DNA of 64,000 nt from Porogramme epimiltina (lineage: Eukaryota; Basidiomycota; Agaricomycetes; Polyporales; Polyporaceae). The translations under genes were made by a program, and so were the position numbers. The notes beneath the pieces are model-generated. The model was not told the origin of the DNA. It ran no database searches and saw only the letters and a list, made by a program, of their open reading frames with translations. The DNA lies in assembly GCA_900155495.1 (NCBI GenBank), contig FTLJ01000472.1:22591-86590 (forward strand), given 5' to 3'. Positions within the stretch are counted from its first letter, which is position 1, and each line of letters starts with the position of its first letter. This document shows positions 11,204-23,240 of this stretch, piece after piece.

Positions 11204-13294
11204 CTAGTTATAGCACTTCAGGAAGTCCCCGTCTCCGCTTCTGCGCGCATACCCCTGGCTCTTGACAAAGTCTCCCAGCGCACACATCTTCTCCTGGCCA
11301 CCTCCGCAGAGCTCGAGCGGCTGCACCTCGTCGTTGACCAACACACGCACGTACGTCCGCGCTTCCCCATCCCGCTCGCAGGACAGGCGCTCCGTGACCA
11401 TGCGCGATGAGAACGGCACCATACGCGACGCGACCCATTGCCCACCCTGCGCGCCTCCGTCCTGCGGAGACGCGCGCGGGTCGAGCGGCTCTGAGACGTT
11501 GAAGAGCCCGAGCGCTGCGTACACGGCCACCATGAGGTTCTCGTGTGTGAAGTCGGCATAGACAGTGCGCCCGAGTGGGAACTCGAGGGACGCGTTGTGC
11601 GTCGTGTGGTCTTGCACGGGCTTGTCCGTCAGGCGCGCGAGGAGCTCGTTCACGTACCCAACGCCGCGAATGCGGCCCAGCGGGGCGCCGTATCTGTATT
11701 GCCCTCGTCAGTTGCCATCTTCGCCTCACGAGGCAGAACAGAAAGTAGGGCTCACCCGGTACGATAGTACTTCTCGAGGTCCCCGTAGTACTCGAATGCG
11801 CGGAAGTCTTCGTCGTCGAAGAGCGCGCAGAATGGGGATAGCACCTCCTTCGCGACGGACTCAAACGGGCACATCGCAAGCAGGCCAAAGACGTGGGTGA
11901 CGTTGAGCTTCGCCCCTGGAGCGTCGCGATTCAGGCGTGCGACAATGCGCGGGCCGAAGACGGACAGCCAGATGCTGGTCTCGCGCGAGCCGTCCGGCGC
12001 GTTCGGGCAGTCTTGGTTGAGGGTGTTGTTGACCTAATGGCGGATGAAGACCTTTGAAATCTGAGACTAGGGGCAAGCGTACCTCTTCGGAGATGATGGT
12101 GTTCAGGTAAGGTTGTACGCGTTGGTGACTTGCAGCAGCAAATCCTGAAGCAATAGCGTTAGTGAGCGGAAGGGTGCGTAGGATATAGTTTGCGCACCGA
12201 CTGTCCAATTGGTCGCCGTGGATACCACGCGAGGGGCGCCCGCTGCGCGCACGAATGGCACGTTATGTGGGTCGACGAGATGCTCGTATCTCTTGAACGC
12301 GATTTGCCCGGACTCGAACGTCCTAGAAGCAGATACACTAAGTCAATGTCCCAGTGAACAAACAGGCGAAACCCACTGTGCAGCTCCGAATGGCACCAAG
12401 TCATCCGCGCCGAGATCGTATTCGTAGCCCTTCATGAACTTCAACTTCTTGTCTATGAACTTATCGGCGGCCGCAAGGTGTTTCACCCCGTCGCCATACT
12501 GCTCCCCGTCGTCTCCGTTTGGGTATCGCGCGCCATGGCGCTGCAACTACGCATCACATCGACATCAACATTCTGACTTAAAACCATAGAAGACGTCGTT
12601 ACTTACGATGTTGACCTGCAGGAAGTCGCCCCGAGACAGTCAGTTCTTCAATCTCATATTTGGGTGGATGATACTGGGATGACATCACACGCCCTTCGAC
12701 AAACATAGTCCTCGTCAACGCAGGACACAGCACACACCCATGACTTTCATTCCGCCTTAGCCCGGTCACACGAGCAAGTGCCAACCCACGCGCAAGGCCG
12801 CGCCTCCTTCACGCGTCCCTCATCTCCAGCCACCAGCGCACCTAGGCCACAGGCACGCCGCCCTCGCGCCTCCCAGCCCCGCGCAGCCCCAACACGGATC
12901 CGCGACTCACCTGCGTGATGTTGCACCCCTCCGGCGGGGGCTCGTACGCGGCCAGCGCGTGCCACGGCGAGTACATCGCCCACTTGGTCTGCATCGCGCG
13001 CGGCACGCCCAGCGGCGGTGCGTGGATGATGCTCGTCGCCGCCGCCTCGCGGTCCAAAGGGTCTATCTCGGTGTCGCCGTCGGCCGCGCGCGCGTAGAAC
13101 CACCACCAGAGCACGTAGGCGGTGAAGGTGAGGATGGTGAAGGTCGTGCGGATGCAGCCTGTCGTGGCGCAGCCGCAGCCGCACTTCCGCCTGCGCGGGC
13201 TTTCTGTGCGGGCGTGGTCGGAGGAGATGGAGGAGTAGGACGCGACAGTCGGGAGGGGCGGGAGGGATTTGGTTGAGTTCTTGCGCGTGGGCAT
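11204..13294 (-). CDS. Membrane-anchored histidine acid phosphatase (phytase-like)
   Basis: Seven exons (13294-12911, 12615-12607, 12546-12377, 12322-12198, 12144-12083, 12033-11756, 11693-11204) give 505 aa. A cytoplasmic N-terminus with Ser/Lys and Cys runs precedes one hydrophobic segment at about residues 50-66 (FTILTFTAYVLWWWFY), so it is probably a type II membrane protein with the enzyme outside. The active-site signature RHGARYP lies at residues 134-140 (nucleophile His135), followed by LVPFGAAQ, FVRAAGAPRVV and a Cys-rich C-terminal part. The usual downstream His-Asp proton-donor pair reads His393-Glu394. Exon 2 is only 9 nt, and the 295-nt first intron is long for this locus. The family hydrolyses phosphomonoesters such as phytate; the substrate here is unknown. 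A decayed copy of the last exon lies at 7662-8135. Confidence 0.85.
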
Positions 13295-14115
13295 CGTGGT
13301 TGCTGTGTCGGTCGCGGGCTGATGTCGCAGAGTGAGGGAGGGGAATGAGCGCGGAGTCGGGAGGGCGTACCAAGGTTCGCGCGGGGATCTTAAGCATTAA
13401 GCAGGCGCGGATGAGTTCGCGCGGGCCGTGCGGACTGCAGCGCGAAGACGTGAGGAGGATGCGCGGGCGACGTCACTCGCGCGCGCGATTGTGGAAGCGC
13501 CCATCGTTCAGCGCAGGCCGGGCGGGCCACGATAAACAGGGCCGCGAGTTCTTTTGAGTTGCGGAAGGTGCGCGGGACCCGGTCTGGATGGGGGACGAAG
13601 GGCATGAGCGATAGGTGTGGCGGAGATGAACGCACATTGGAACAAACGAGGAACGTGCGCGCCGCAGATCCGTAGGAACGCGCGGGCGCTGTGAGGATGC
13701 GCGAAGGCTAGGCTTTCTCGGGATATTTTCCTCTTCGTTAGACGTACAAACATCTTTTCTTTGGGGGATAGAACGAGCGAAAAGAGGACTGTATTGGTTT
13801 TTCCGACCCTGTGCGTCTGACTCGGAGAAGCACCACGCAAGTAATGACTGGATTTTCCGACGATGAATATATGTGATTGCCATAGATTAGCAATCGCCTT
13901 GTAAAGGTACAGTATATAGATCTCCCTAATAGCTACGCAGGACACAGGGGTAAGCTTCTCGTAGCGAGAAGAGGGAACATCAAAGGCACACCGCTATCGC
14001 TCATCCCAAGACCCGATACTATGGTGTCAGCAGGGTCGATGTATGGCAGAACGAGATGCATGTGAGGATGAGAGCAGTGTATGCCGGAGCCAGATGTGCA
14101 TACATGAAGTACACG
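13295..14115. other. Intergenic: phosphatase 5' flank and 3' flank of the small Cys-cluster gene
   Basis: No supported gene. Open frames on both strands are low-complexity and lack motifs. The part next to 13294 must contain the phosphatase promoter; no TATA-like element stands out. Confidence 0.5.
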
Positions 14116-14780
14116 TTAGATCGCAGCGGAACTGGTGGACGGCGCATAGGGATCAGGGGAAGAGACTTGCGGCATTCCAGTCTTCCCAGTCTTCTTCGCC
14201 TTTCCTGCAGCACCAAAGAATGAGGAAGGGACGCCACAGGGGATAGAACCAGATACTTACGGACACGACGCTTCCGCACCGGGACATCCACTGGCTCCCC
14301 ATCCTCTCCCTCCGACGTCAACGCAGATCGCCCGCGCGAGGCGGCCAGAGACGTGCACGAGGGGCACGAACATCCATCACACTCCCCACTGTACTCCGCC
14401 GCCACAACGCGCACCATCGACTCCTGGTACTCCTGCCGTAGCTTCGTGACTTCGGCCGAGTACAGCCTTGGCTTCGTCGATGCTGCTGTGGGAGCAGCTG
14501 CGGTAGCCGCGGGGAAAGTGGGAGCGGCCTTGCCTCTAGGCGTGGTCTTTGACTTGGCCTTGGTCTTCGCCTGGCGCGAGGGCATGGGATACTTGTCCAT
14601 GGCGCGTTCGAAGGAGACGAGCGCGGCTTGTGCGACGGTGTTCATCTCGTCAGCGGTGGCGATATCGGGCGCATTGGAGGGGAGGATGCACTGGAAGTAT
14701 GCCGCGAAGACGTTGGGGATGATGACATCCTGCCCGCGCTCGATGACGGTCGCGATTGCGCGGTCGATATTGGTGTGCAT
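14116..14780 (-). CDS. Hypothetical protein with a short Cys cluster
   Basis: Two exons, 14780-14261 and 14204-14116, with a 56-nt GT-AG intron, give 202 aa. I do not recognise the family. The first 65 residues look folded (VIIPNVFAAYFQCILPS, TVAQAALVSFERAMDKY). A basic Ala/Lys/Thr-rich linker follows, then a short helix and a compact cysteine cluster, CDGCSCPSC, near residue 135, and a basic tail KRRVRKAKKTGK. The basic segments and Cys cluster could suit nucleic-acid or metal binding, but that is a guess. The ATG is the first in the open frame. Without the intron the frame runs on into unrelated sequence, which supports the splice. Confidence 0.6.
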
Positions 14781-16118
14781 GTTTCGTATGTGGAGTGGGG
14801 TGTGGATGCCCGTAAAGTCGCGGGAGGATGGATGGGGGTGTAGAGATGTCTGCCCTTCCCGATTTTATAGCGTGATGAAGACAAAGGGGGGTAGATGGTA
14901 GAGCTGTCGACGGATTCCGAGAGGAGAGATAGACAAAGAGCGTTGCCACGAGGCCGGAGGTGGGAATGTGGTCCAAACCGGGGCCAGAAGGTTGAGAATT
15001 CACATCCGCCACATATTCGAATATAGGGCCGCTGGGGGCGCCGGAGGAAGTTAGTGGGCATAACCTAGACAATACCAGAGGCAAAAGCTGAGACATCCTC
15101 TGAAGGACAGTGCAAGAAAGCAGGTAGATGCGAGGCATGCAGGATGATTGAGGCGCTAGAGCCCATAGTTCGGGAACAACAAGACACGAGAGGTAGGTTC
15201 TTGCGTGATTGTGGTGGCCTTCGTTGCCGTCATCGCAGTGACAGCCTTAGTAGTCGTTGCAGTAGTGGTGGCCGTCGCGGATGCCGTGTGCAGTGGCCAA
15301 CTTCAGTCAAGACATGGGAGGAGGCATTTGGTACAGCTGGGCCCCAATTTCCAAAGCCACCCGTTGCTCGCCGTTGTCCGCCCGGCACCATCACCAAAGA
15401 GACAGAACGGCAAGAGGATCTCACGGGCACGTGACATCAATATCATATATATCATCGTGGCGAGCATATTTTTTATTCTCTGTTCCAGTTCAATTGGCTC
15501 GTTGAACGCTCTCTTCCTCGCTCGCGACGCCTCATTCCCTGGACAGAACATCCCTTTTCCTGGCCTCGTGCCGATCCATGTTACGGCTTGTCTGGCGACT
15601 ACGTGAAAGACAAGCCGAGATTGGAGAAGGACATCCCAACAGGAGCGGAGGGCGAATTCAGGTGTTCAGGCACCTCCTGGGCCGGGGTCACTATTAGAAG
15701 GTGGTCGTTGGACAGATTCATGGGAGGTCAGATTAGTTGCTCTTAGCTTGATTCATGGGAGGACAAATACGTTACTCTCAGCTTGCTCCTGTTGCACGTA
15801 CGCGTATCTGTGAATGTTATCTCAGATGCCACAATATACTGTCTCCTTTTCTTTCGATGTTCCGTTCTTCGCCAACCTGTCCTTCCCCCAAGTCATATCC
15901 ATCAATATAGACTCTTTCATACCTTTCACCAAGATTACTGAGCTTTCGGCTTCCCCATGCGGTTACTCCGATTCAGAGACTACGCCGGTCATCAGCGGAC
16001 CGACGTTCCGTTGGATCAGAGGTCTCGTGGTATCTTGGAGGGATAATGTGGTGAGCGGGAACACGAACGGCTTTCCTCTCTCTGAAACGATCTTCTCTAG
16101 CAGCCCGAAGACCTCAGC
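14781..16118. other. Intergenic region upstream of the beta-mannosidase gene
   Basis: No supported gene. A plus-strand frame at 15144-15606 starts with a Val/Ala-rich hydrophobic run that comes from a low-complexity GT-rich stretch, and then loses any protein-like character. The region contains a 35-bp imperfect tandem duplication (15716-15785). Confidence 0.5.
15716..15785. repeat. 35-bp imperfect tandem duplication
   Basis: Two adjacent 35-bp units both begin ATTCATGGGAGG and end CAGCTTG or TAGCTTG, with about 29 of 35 positions the same. They lie 330-400 bp before the beta-mannosidase ATG. Confidence 0.7.
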
Positions 16119-19100
16119 ATGACTGCGGTGACCTCCCCTATCGCAGAGGGTTGGTCCTGGAAACAACGAGATGCCTCGGTAGCGTCTGTCCTGGGCGAAC
16201 TTGCAAGTACCTGGACAAGCGCAGATAGGATTCCATCGGAGATTCATGTCGAGCTCCTGAAGACGGGATGTATTCCAGATCCTTTTCTGGGGTTCAACGA
16301 ACATGAGGTGCAGTGTGAGTATCGCCCAATTTCCTCGTTGCTTTGGCTTCATCTGCAACTCGTAGGGGTCGGAGAGGCGGAATGGTTGTATACTACCAAG
16401 TTCGACGTGCCGATGGAAGAAACAAACTGGAAACACGCTGAGCTGTTATTCGAGGGCTTGGATACCCTTTGCGATGTTTATTTGGTGTGTCCAAACCAGG
16501 TCCGCCACCCCGCATCGCTTCCAACATCATCGTCATAGAACGAAAAGAAGATCTTATATGCGGACAATATGTTTAGGACATGGAAGGTGAGTGGTGGTTT
16601 CCTCGAGGAGGCGTCTTCGCAAATACCGTACGTTAGGTTTCTTTGTCAAGAGACGATCTTCGAAGCTCGCAGAACATGCTCCTCCTACACTTCAAGTCCG
16701 CAAAGAAGCTTGCGCTCGAGTTGGAGGCGAAGTACGGGCGCGTCAGAGCGGGCTCTACAAACCTCGGCCACCCGAGTCGCGTCTACGTCCGCAAGGCTCA
16801 ATATGGCTGGCGGTAAGAGCTCCTGTCCTTGTGGCCCTGCGATATGCTGACATTCGTGAGCAGGTGGGATTGGGTATGCATTCGCCTCTGCTCTCCCCGA
16901 ACGCTCCCTGCTGACCGTATAGTAGGGTCCTGAGCTTATGACCTGCGGCCCCTACCGCCCCATCTCGCTCATCACCTATACCGCGCGCATCGAGTCAGCG
17001 AACACCCGCGCGTCCGTCTCCGTGGCGCCCGCGCTGTCTCCGGCGTTGAAGGTAGACCTCGCAATCACGGGCGACTTGGCGTCCGTTCGGAAGGCGGAGG
17101 TGACTCTCAAAGATTGGCGGGGGAACCTCGTACGAGCGGAAGAAGTACAGCTCGCTGGTGTTACTGATTTGAAAGACGTCATCAATTGGGATCTGGCCGA
17201 CAAGGTACAGTTGTGGTGGCCTGTTGGATATGGGAGGCAGAGGTTGTATACCGTTGATATCTGCCTGTTAGGCGAGGTGAGCGTACTGTGTTCTCTCCGC
17301 TTCCCCCTGCTGACGACGCGTGCACAGGATACAGTAATCTTGGACAAGATAACGAAGCGGATTGGTTTCCGACGTGTGGAACTCGTCCAAGAACCTCTCG
17401 AAGAGCCAGATAAGCACGGGAAGGGAACGACGTTCTTGTTTGAGGTGAATGGTGTACGGATGTTCATGGGAGGTGCGCATGGGTATCGTTCTCGGGTTCC
17501 CTTCGGCTGCTAACTGCGTATGTAGGATCGAATTGGATCCCAGCACACAACTTCCTCACTCAGCTCACGGAAGATAAGTACCGCGCGTGGCTCACGCTGC
17601 TGCGGGATGGGAACCAGAACATGGTACGGTTGTGGGGTGGAGGCATATATGAACCCGACATCTTTTACGATGTTTGTGATGGTATGAGCGTTTCCTTTGG
17701 AGTCTTTATGTGTCGCTTACGCGCTATCGTAGAGCTTGGAATATTGGTCTGGCAGGATTTTCAATTTGCCTGCGGCGTATACCCCGGGAACGATGAGTTT
17801 GTGAAGAGCGTGCGAGCGGAGGCGGTAGACAACGTCAAACGTCTGCGCCACCATCCTTCGATCGCAATCTTCTGCGGCAACAACGAAGGTGCCCGCTCTT
17901 CTTATGCGGTATCTCTACCTCGCTAACGTCATATACAGATTACCAGATGGTATTACAATGGGGAGGTGCGTCGTTCGGTCCCCCCATTGTCGCCAAAGTG
18001 CTTACCCGCCTTTAGATGTCGCTGAGCTGCCTGCCCGCGTTCTATACGAAGACGTGCTCCCATCAGTGGTTTCCGCCCTCTGCGACCCACCCATCCCGTA
18101 CCACCGCGGCTCGCCATACGGCGGTGAAGGCTGGAACACCGCGGATCCAACCATCGGCGACGTTCACCAGTGGGACATCTGGGGTGGCAAGGAGTGGCCG
18201 TGGCAGCAGTACCCATTCCTCGGTGGCCGGTTTGTCAGGTACGCTTCCGACTTATCACACACCAAACCCCGCACTGACTGGTGTTTCCCTACCATGTAGC
18301 GAATTCGGCATACCATCCTACCCGGACGTAAAGACCATCGATTACTGGCTAGACGGGGACACACAGCAGCGCTGGGCGCAGTCGAAGCTCATGGCGCAGC
18401 ACGACCGTGCTGGTGCGCACGAGCGCCGCTTTGCAATCGTCATGAACGAGAATCTGCGCCTCACGAGCGACCTGGAGGCGTGAGTACATATCAGACGCGG
18501 TCACGGCCCGGACATTTGTGCTGACAGATGGGCGGTGACAGGCACGTCTACAATACCCAGCTCATCCAGTCTGAGGCTGTTGGCCTTGCGTACCGGGCGT
18601 GGCGACGGGAGTGGAGGGGCAAGGGGAAGCAATACGTGCGTGGCCGTCGCTCGCCGGACCTACCTTCGTTCATATCGCTCACCGGATCTTGTTTCAGACT
18701 GCGGGTGTCCTTGTGTGGCAGCTGAACGACTGTTGGCCTGTCATCTCTTGGGCCATCGCTGACTTCTTCGTGAGCACGTCTCCTCGGGTCCGTTCGTTGC
18801 TTCGATACTAATGTGATGTGGCGTCATCCATAGCTGCGCGCGAAGCCAATATACTACACCATCGCCCGGGAGCTTAACTCAGTCTCAGTAGGGATGTTGA
18901 GAACGGTGGGCCATCGACGTTAAGAACGTCCTCAAGCCACTCATCTCGTCCACAGGTGACGCAAAACCGAGAGAACGATCGACCGAAACAGGTACGCTAC
19001 TTGCGTGCCCTTATCTTGCCACTCTCCTCACTGCCTTCGCAGTTCTACGAGTTTGGTGCCTTCCGCTCAATCTCCGCCACACTTGACATCTGGGGAACAA

Positions 19101-19648
19101 ACAGCTCGCTCGTTCCGGTCCCGGTCCGGCTCGAGCTCAGCTTCATCGACCTCAACTCTCCTTGGACAGCCTTCCAGACGCTCGATGTAACCCTCCTTCC
19201 GAACCAGACGACCGAGCTACTCTCCCTGCGCGTCCCAGGCCCACCTCCCCCAAGCGCTAACACGGTGGATCCCTCGCACTCGGTCGTCGCGTCCGCGCGG
19301 CTCGTCGACGCCGGCTCAGACGTCGTCCTGGCACGTGCCGCGGACTGGCCGCAACCATTCCGCCTGCTCGATGTGCCTGACCCCGGGCTGGATGTGCGCG
19401 TCGATGCCGAGGCGGAGACGCTCACGGTGGACGTCGCCAAGCCCGCGAAGTGCGTGTTCTTCACCGTCGACGAGGTCGGGGAGGGTGCGCTCGGGCGGGA
19501 CGAAGGGGTCAAGTGGAGCGACAATGCGCTCGACGTGTTTCCGGGCGACCCGCAGGTGCTGCGGATACAAGGACTGAAGGGGAAGCGGGCGCGGATCCGG
19601 GTGGCGCACCTGGGGTGTGAGAAGGGGAAGGTAGTGTACGAGCAATGA
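16119..19648 (+). CDS. Beta-mannosidase, GH2 family (cytosolic type)
   Basis: Seventeen exons join in frame to 888 aa: 16119-16314, 16366-16484, 16539-16586, 16637-16812, 16864-16873, 16926-17276, 17328-17472, 17526-17681, 17733-17888, 17939-17965, 18016-18238, 18300-18479, 18542-18635, 18698-18769, 18834-18905, 18956-18991, 19043-19648. Hallmarks are WVGEAEWLYTTKFDV in the sugar-binding domain, KAQYGWRWDWGPELMTCG, SNWIPAH, VRLWGGGIYE, CGNNE (acid/base Glu452), VSEFGIPSYPD (nucleophile Glu537) and VLVWQLNDCWP. It removes terminal beta-mannose from manno-oligosaccharides. There is no signal peptide, which fits the intracellular B-type fungal enzymes. Exon 5 is 10 nt and splits the conserved WDW motif. 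Confidence 0.93.
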
Positions 19649-20159
19649 ACGCTCAGAGTGGAGGTACGTGTATATGTAATGAAGCACGACGGTCGGCCAG
19701 AACACATTGTCTCACGTAGTACATTCAGAAGTATCTCTGTCCATGCCGTGTCGTTAGATCCATCTCGCCGCGTCTGGAGTGAAGATATCAAGTATTTTCT
19801 TCAGCCTCGAGGCCGGTCGATCCGACGAGACTCGGGCATCAGAGACTGTTGCACAACACCATCCTGGCCCGGAGCTAGGTCGCGTCATAAACCGCGTAGG
19901 ACTAGCATCAAAGAAGAGTAGGGTAAAAGAAGCCGCCTTCGGACGAACTAGAAATGTGTATCACGTGTGTAATCACATAATCACTAGAACGGTGCCTCGG
20001 GCATGGTGGGCGCCCAGGCCGATTTCCCCGCGGCAAGAACATGGAAACAACGCCCCAGGATGACGCATCCCACTCCCCAAGACGCGAATGTTTATCTAGG
20101 CCTGGAGATCAATCCGAAGCGATGGACATCTGCCCCTTCCCTTTCACCCCCTTCTAGCG
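19649..20159. other. Intergenic between beta-mannosidase and MFS transporter
   Basis: About 510 bp holding the end of one gene and the promoter of the next. No gene or clear element is visible. Confidence 0.5.
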
Positions 20160-21784
20160 ATGGACGATGTCGAACCTAAAACCTCTTCCCCCGAGGATTT
20201 GATATCGACGAAAGACGATGCCAAGACTTCGACACGAGCGGCGAGTACAGAGAGCGCAGAAGGCGCCATTTCTGCACCGTCGCCTCCTCGGATAGATGGA
20301 GGGTCGAAGGCCTGGCTCACCCTCGCCGGCACCTTCATCGCGCTGTTCTGTGGCTTCGGTCAGATGAGTGCGTTTGGGACCTTCCAGACTTACTACGCCG
20401 ACCACCAGCTGCGCGACCTTCCTGCATCTACAATCTCTTGGATTGGGTCCGTCGCGTTTTGGATGTTCTTTTTCTCTGTAAGGTCGTCTCTCCCGCAGTC
20501 TGTAGTAGGCGTTCCGCTCACGTGTAGTCCCATCTTCTAGGGCGGGTTCGTCGGCCGCTTGTTTGACGCTTTTGGCCCTCGGATCATCATGCTTCCTGGG
20601 AGCGTACTTCTTTGCTTCTCCATTATGATGACCAGCCTGGCCAAAGAGTATTATCAATTCATGCTCACCCAGGGGGTCCTATTTGGAGGTTCTATGAGTT
20701 TGATGTGAGCGTTACGTTCATCGTTCATTCTGTGGTTGCTCAATACATGCACCAGTTTCTTCCCCTCCCTCGCAGCGCTCTCCACACATTTCAATAAGCG
20801 TAGAGGCACTGCGATCGGCATTGCCTTTGCGGGCGCAGGTTTTGGTCCGTGCTTTCTCTCCAGGCTTGTTGGTTACTCTTCCTCACGTTGTTGCAGGTGG
20901 TGTGGTATATCCCATCATGTTCCAGCACCTCTTCGCCCAGGTAGGCTACGCCTGGACCGTCAGGATCAACGGCTTCCTGTCTCTTTTCCTCGCACTTTTC
21001 TCCACCGCGGCGGTTACGAGCACTCGGAAGCACGGCCGTACAGGAGCACCTATATTCAACACAAAGACTTTCCGTGATGTCAACTTTATGGTCTATTGTC
21101 TAGCCTGCATGTGCGTCGGTATAGGTGGGTCATTCGATGTATCCACCAACCCCACACTCACAACTCTTCCCAGGCATATTCATCCCATTCTTCTACCTGG
21201 CAGACTACGCTGAAGATCATGGTATCCCGCAAAGCACCGCCTTCTACATCCTCTCCGCGATCAACGCCGGGAGCATCCTCGGGCGTGTGGGCCCCCCGCT
21301 CGCCTCGGACGTCGTCGGGCGGTTCAACATGACCATCCCCGCGGCGTGGCTCATGGGCGTCTCCGCGCTGCTGTTCTGGAACTTCGCGACGACGCTCGTG
21401 CAGATCGTGTGGTTCGCGATATTCTGGGGCGTGTTCTCGGGCACGTTCATCGCGCTGATGATCCCGTGTGTGGGCGAGATGTCAGAGCTGCACGAGATCG
21501 GGGTCCGGATAGGCTTGCTGTACAGCATCATATCCTTCGGGTGAGTGCTGGCGCCCCGGTGGTGCCTTGGTGTTCGCACGCGAATCGCGGAGTGGCTGAC
21601 GATGTCTGTTTTTGATGGGCACAGGACGCTCTCGGGAGCCCCTGCCGCCGGCGCGTTGCTCAGAGACGAACATGGCTCATACAGGGGCGCCATCGGTCTG
21701 TGCGGTGCCGCGTCTTTCGTTGGTGGGTTCTTGGTGATGTGGGTTCGGTTTCGCCTGAACCCGCGCCTTTGGGCGAAGGTTTGA
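20160..21784 (+). CDS. MFS transporter, monocarboxylate (MCT/MCH) type
   Basis: Six exons (20160-20477, 20541-20704, 20756-20844, 20897-21118, 21174-21540, 21625-21784) encode 439 aa. A polar N-terminus of about 45 residues leads into DGGSKAWLTLAGTF, the usual start of the first span in fungal monocarboxylate-porter homologs. Next come GTFQTYYADHQL, SWIGSVAFWMFFFSGGFVGR with FDAFGPR, and NKRRGTAIGIAFAGAGFG in the loop after span 4. The second half has FIPFFYLADYA, INAGSILGR and further spans up to WVRFRLNP. About 12 spans are expected. Such carriers move monocarboxylates, riboflavin or other small solutes across the plasma membrane; the substrate cannot be assigned. It lies between the mannosidase and the GH35 array. 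Confidence 0.88.
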
Positions 21785-21932
21785 GCTGGCCAGCGGGGTT
21801 TAGGAACCCATAAGCCGGCCACCGTAGTTTACTAATGTTCTTGATCGGATATATACTAAAACATTGACTACCCTACATATAAGTGCCCAACGAAGATGTC
21901 CCTGGAACCACAACAAGAATCGACACCAAGCC

Positions 21933-23240
21933 TCAAAACTCTGTCATGTCGCTCTCCGTACGTGGGACGGAGGGCGGGCGTGCGAGCGAGGGAGCCGGCG
22001 TCCGGGTTGCGCGCGGCGTCTCGATGCTGCTCCGCTGACTCCACGAGCTGGTCGAGCTTATTGACGAACTGCGGCGTTGAGGCCTAGGCGGCGTCACAGT
22101 GTTGACGGCGATCTCCTCCAGTTTCACAGTTTTCTGAGTAAGGGAGCTATCCTCTCTGTGCACGCTGTGTCGCGATGAGTGGGTGGAGCTCGTCCTCGCA
22201 GGCGACGCCGTGCGCGGCTGGGCGAGCCAGGCTGCTGGTACATGTGTGCGCGATTCCATGTACGGACCTGCAAAGGGGCCGTCATTCCGGGTGTCTGGGG
22301 CGTAGCGATCAAGAAGGACGCACCCTCCTCTGTGCTCTCTCGCCGTGGTTGTTTCTTTGCAGGGCGAAGAAAGAACGGGTGGAACTTATTCTTATCTGGC
22401 GTGTTTCTCCCAGCGGCAGCATCTCCTGGCAAGTGCCGCGCGCCCGGACGCATGCGGGTCAACAAGGGGCATCGCTGCGATCGGCGCAGTCACGCACCAT
22501 CATCGTACCCTCCGACCTGCGCGTACCGACCCTGCCGCTTTCTCCGCAGAAACAGCTCCAGCGCCAACACGACGAGCGCGATCAACGCCAATCCCCCGAG
22601 CACGCCGCCTACGATCGCCCCTACGGGCGCCTTAGCCTTGGATGCAGCTGCCACCTGTGTGGAGGTCGCGGTCGCCGAGCTACCAGAGGTGTGCGTGGTG
22701 ACCGAGTCGGGCTCTGAGCTTACGAGACTCCCCGACACACTCCCGACGATCAGCTGAGGGAGCTCGCTCGGATGGATGACGAAGTCCTTGAGGAAGAAAG
22801 GTGCGTCGTCGGAGGCGGAGAGGACGTCACAGTGGATGGTGTGGTTGCCCTTCGAGATGTTGCTGTTGTATATGATCCGCCAGTCGAGCCACACGTCGTC
22901 GTCAGACTCGGGCGCGGGCTGGTTCGCCTCTTCGGTGCCATCCACAGTGCAGCGGACGTCTGGAATGCTGTCTTGCGACCACAGGTATGCCCACAGTTCG
23001 ACCCCCACACCTGGGAAGTGGGTTAGTGAAAGTTGATGAAGGTCTCCTCCACAGTCCTAGGTAGTACTGCTACTCACCACTGAACATCAACGACACGGAG
23101 AGGTCGTCCTGACGAGCAACATGGACCGAAGAGGAGGTATGCGCCGTAGAGGAGATTGTTTCTGGTGACCAGCTGCCATTGTACAGGATAGCGTAGTTGT
23201 TGCTCCACACAGTAATGACGGCCGAATTGCTGTTGTCCAT
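21933..23240 (-). CDS. Single-span membrane protein with Ser/Thr stalk
   Basis: Four exons (23240-23078, 23010-22498, 22425-22324, 22267-21933) give 370 aa. The N-terminal part carries potential N-glycosylation sites (NGSWSP, NISKGNHT) and WDYR-like beta-strand segments (VELWAYLW, DWRIIYNS). A Ser/Thr-rich stalk (TTHTSGSSATATST) follows, then one membrane span (GAIVGGVLGGLALIALVVLA) stopped by RRKR. The cytoplasmic tail is Ser/Pro/Arg-rich and ends ESDMTEF. This layout is common in basidiomycete surface proteins of unknown function. No N-terminal signal peptide is seen, so the start or the membrane route is uncertain. The tail exons were added because each splice keeps frame and the tail composition is coherent. 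Confidence 0.72.

Noticed and set aside
15144..15606. Plus-strand frame with a Val/Ala-rich hydrophobic start
   Set aside because: The hydrophobic run comes from GT-rich low-complexity DNA; the rest has no protein-like signal.
19045..19791. 248-codon minus-strand frame
   Set aside because: Antisense shadow of the last beta-mannosidase exon, Ser/Thr/Arg-rich.
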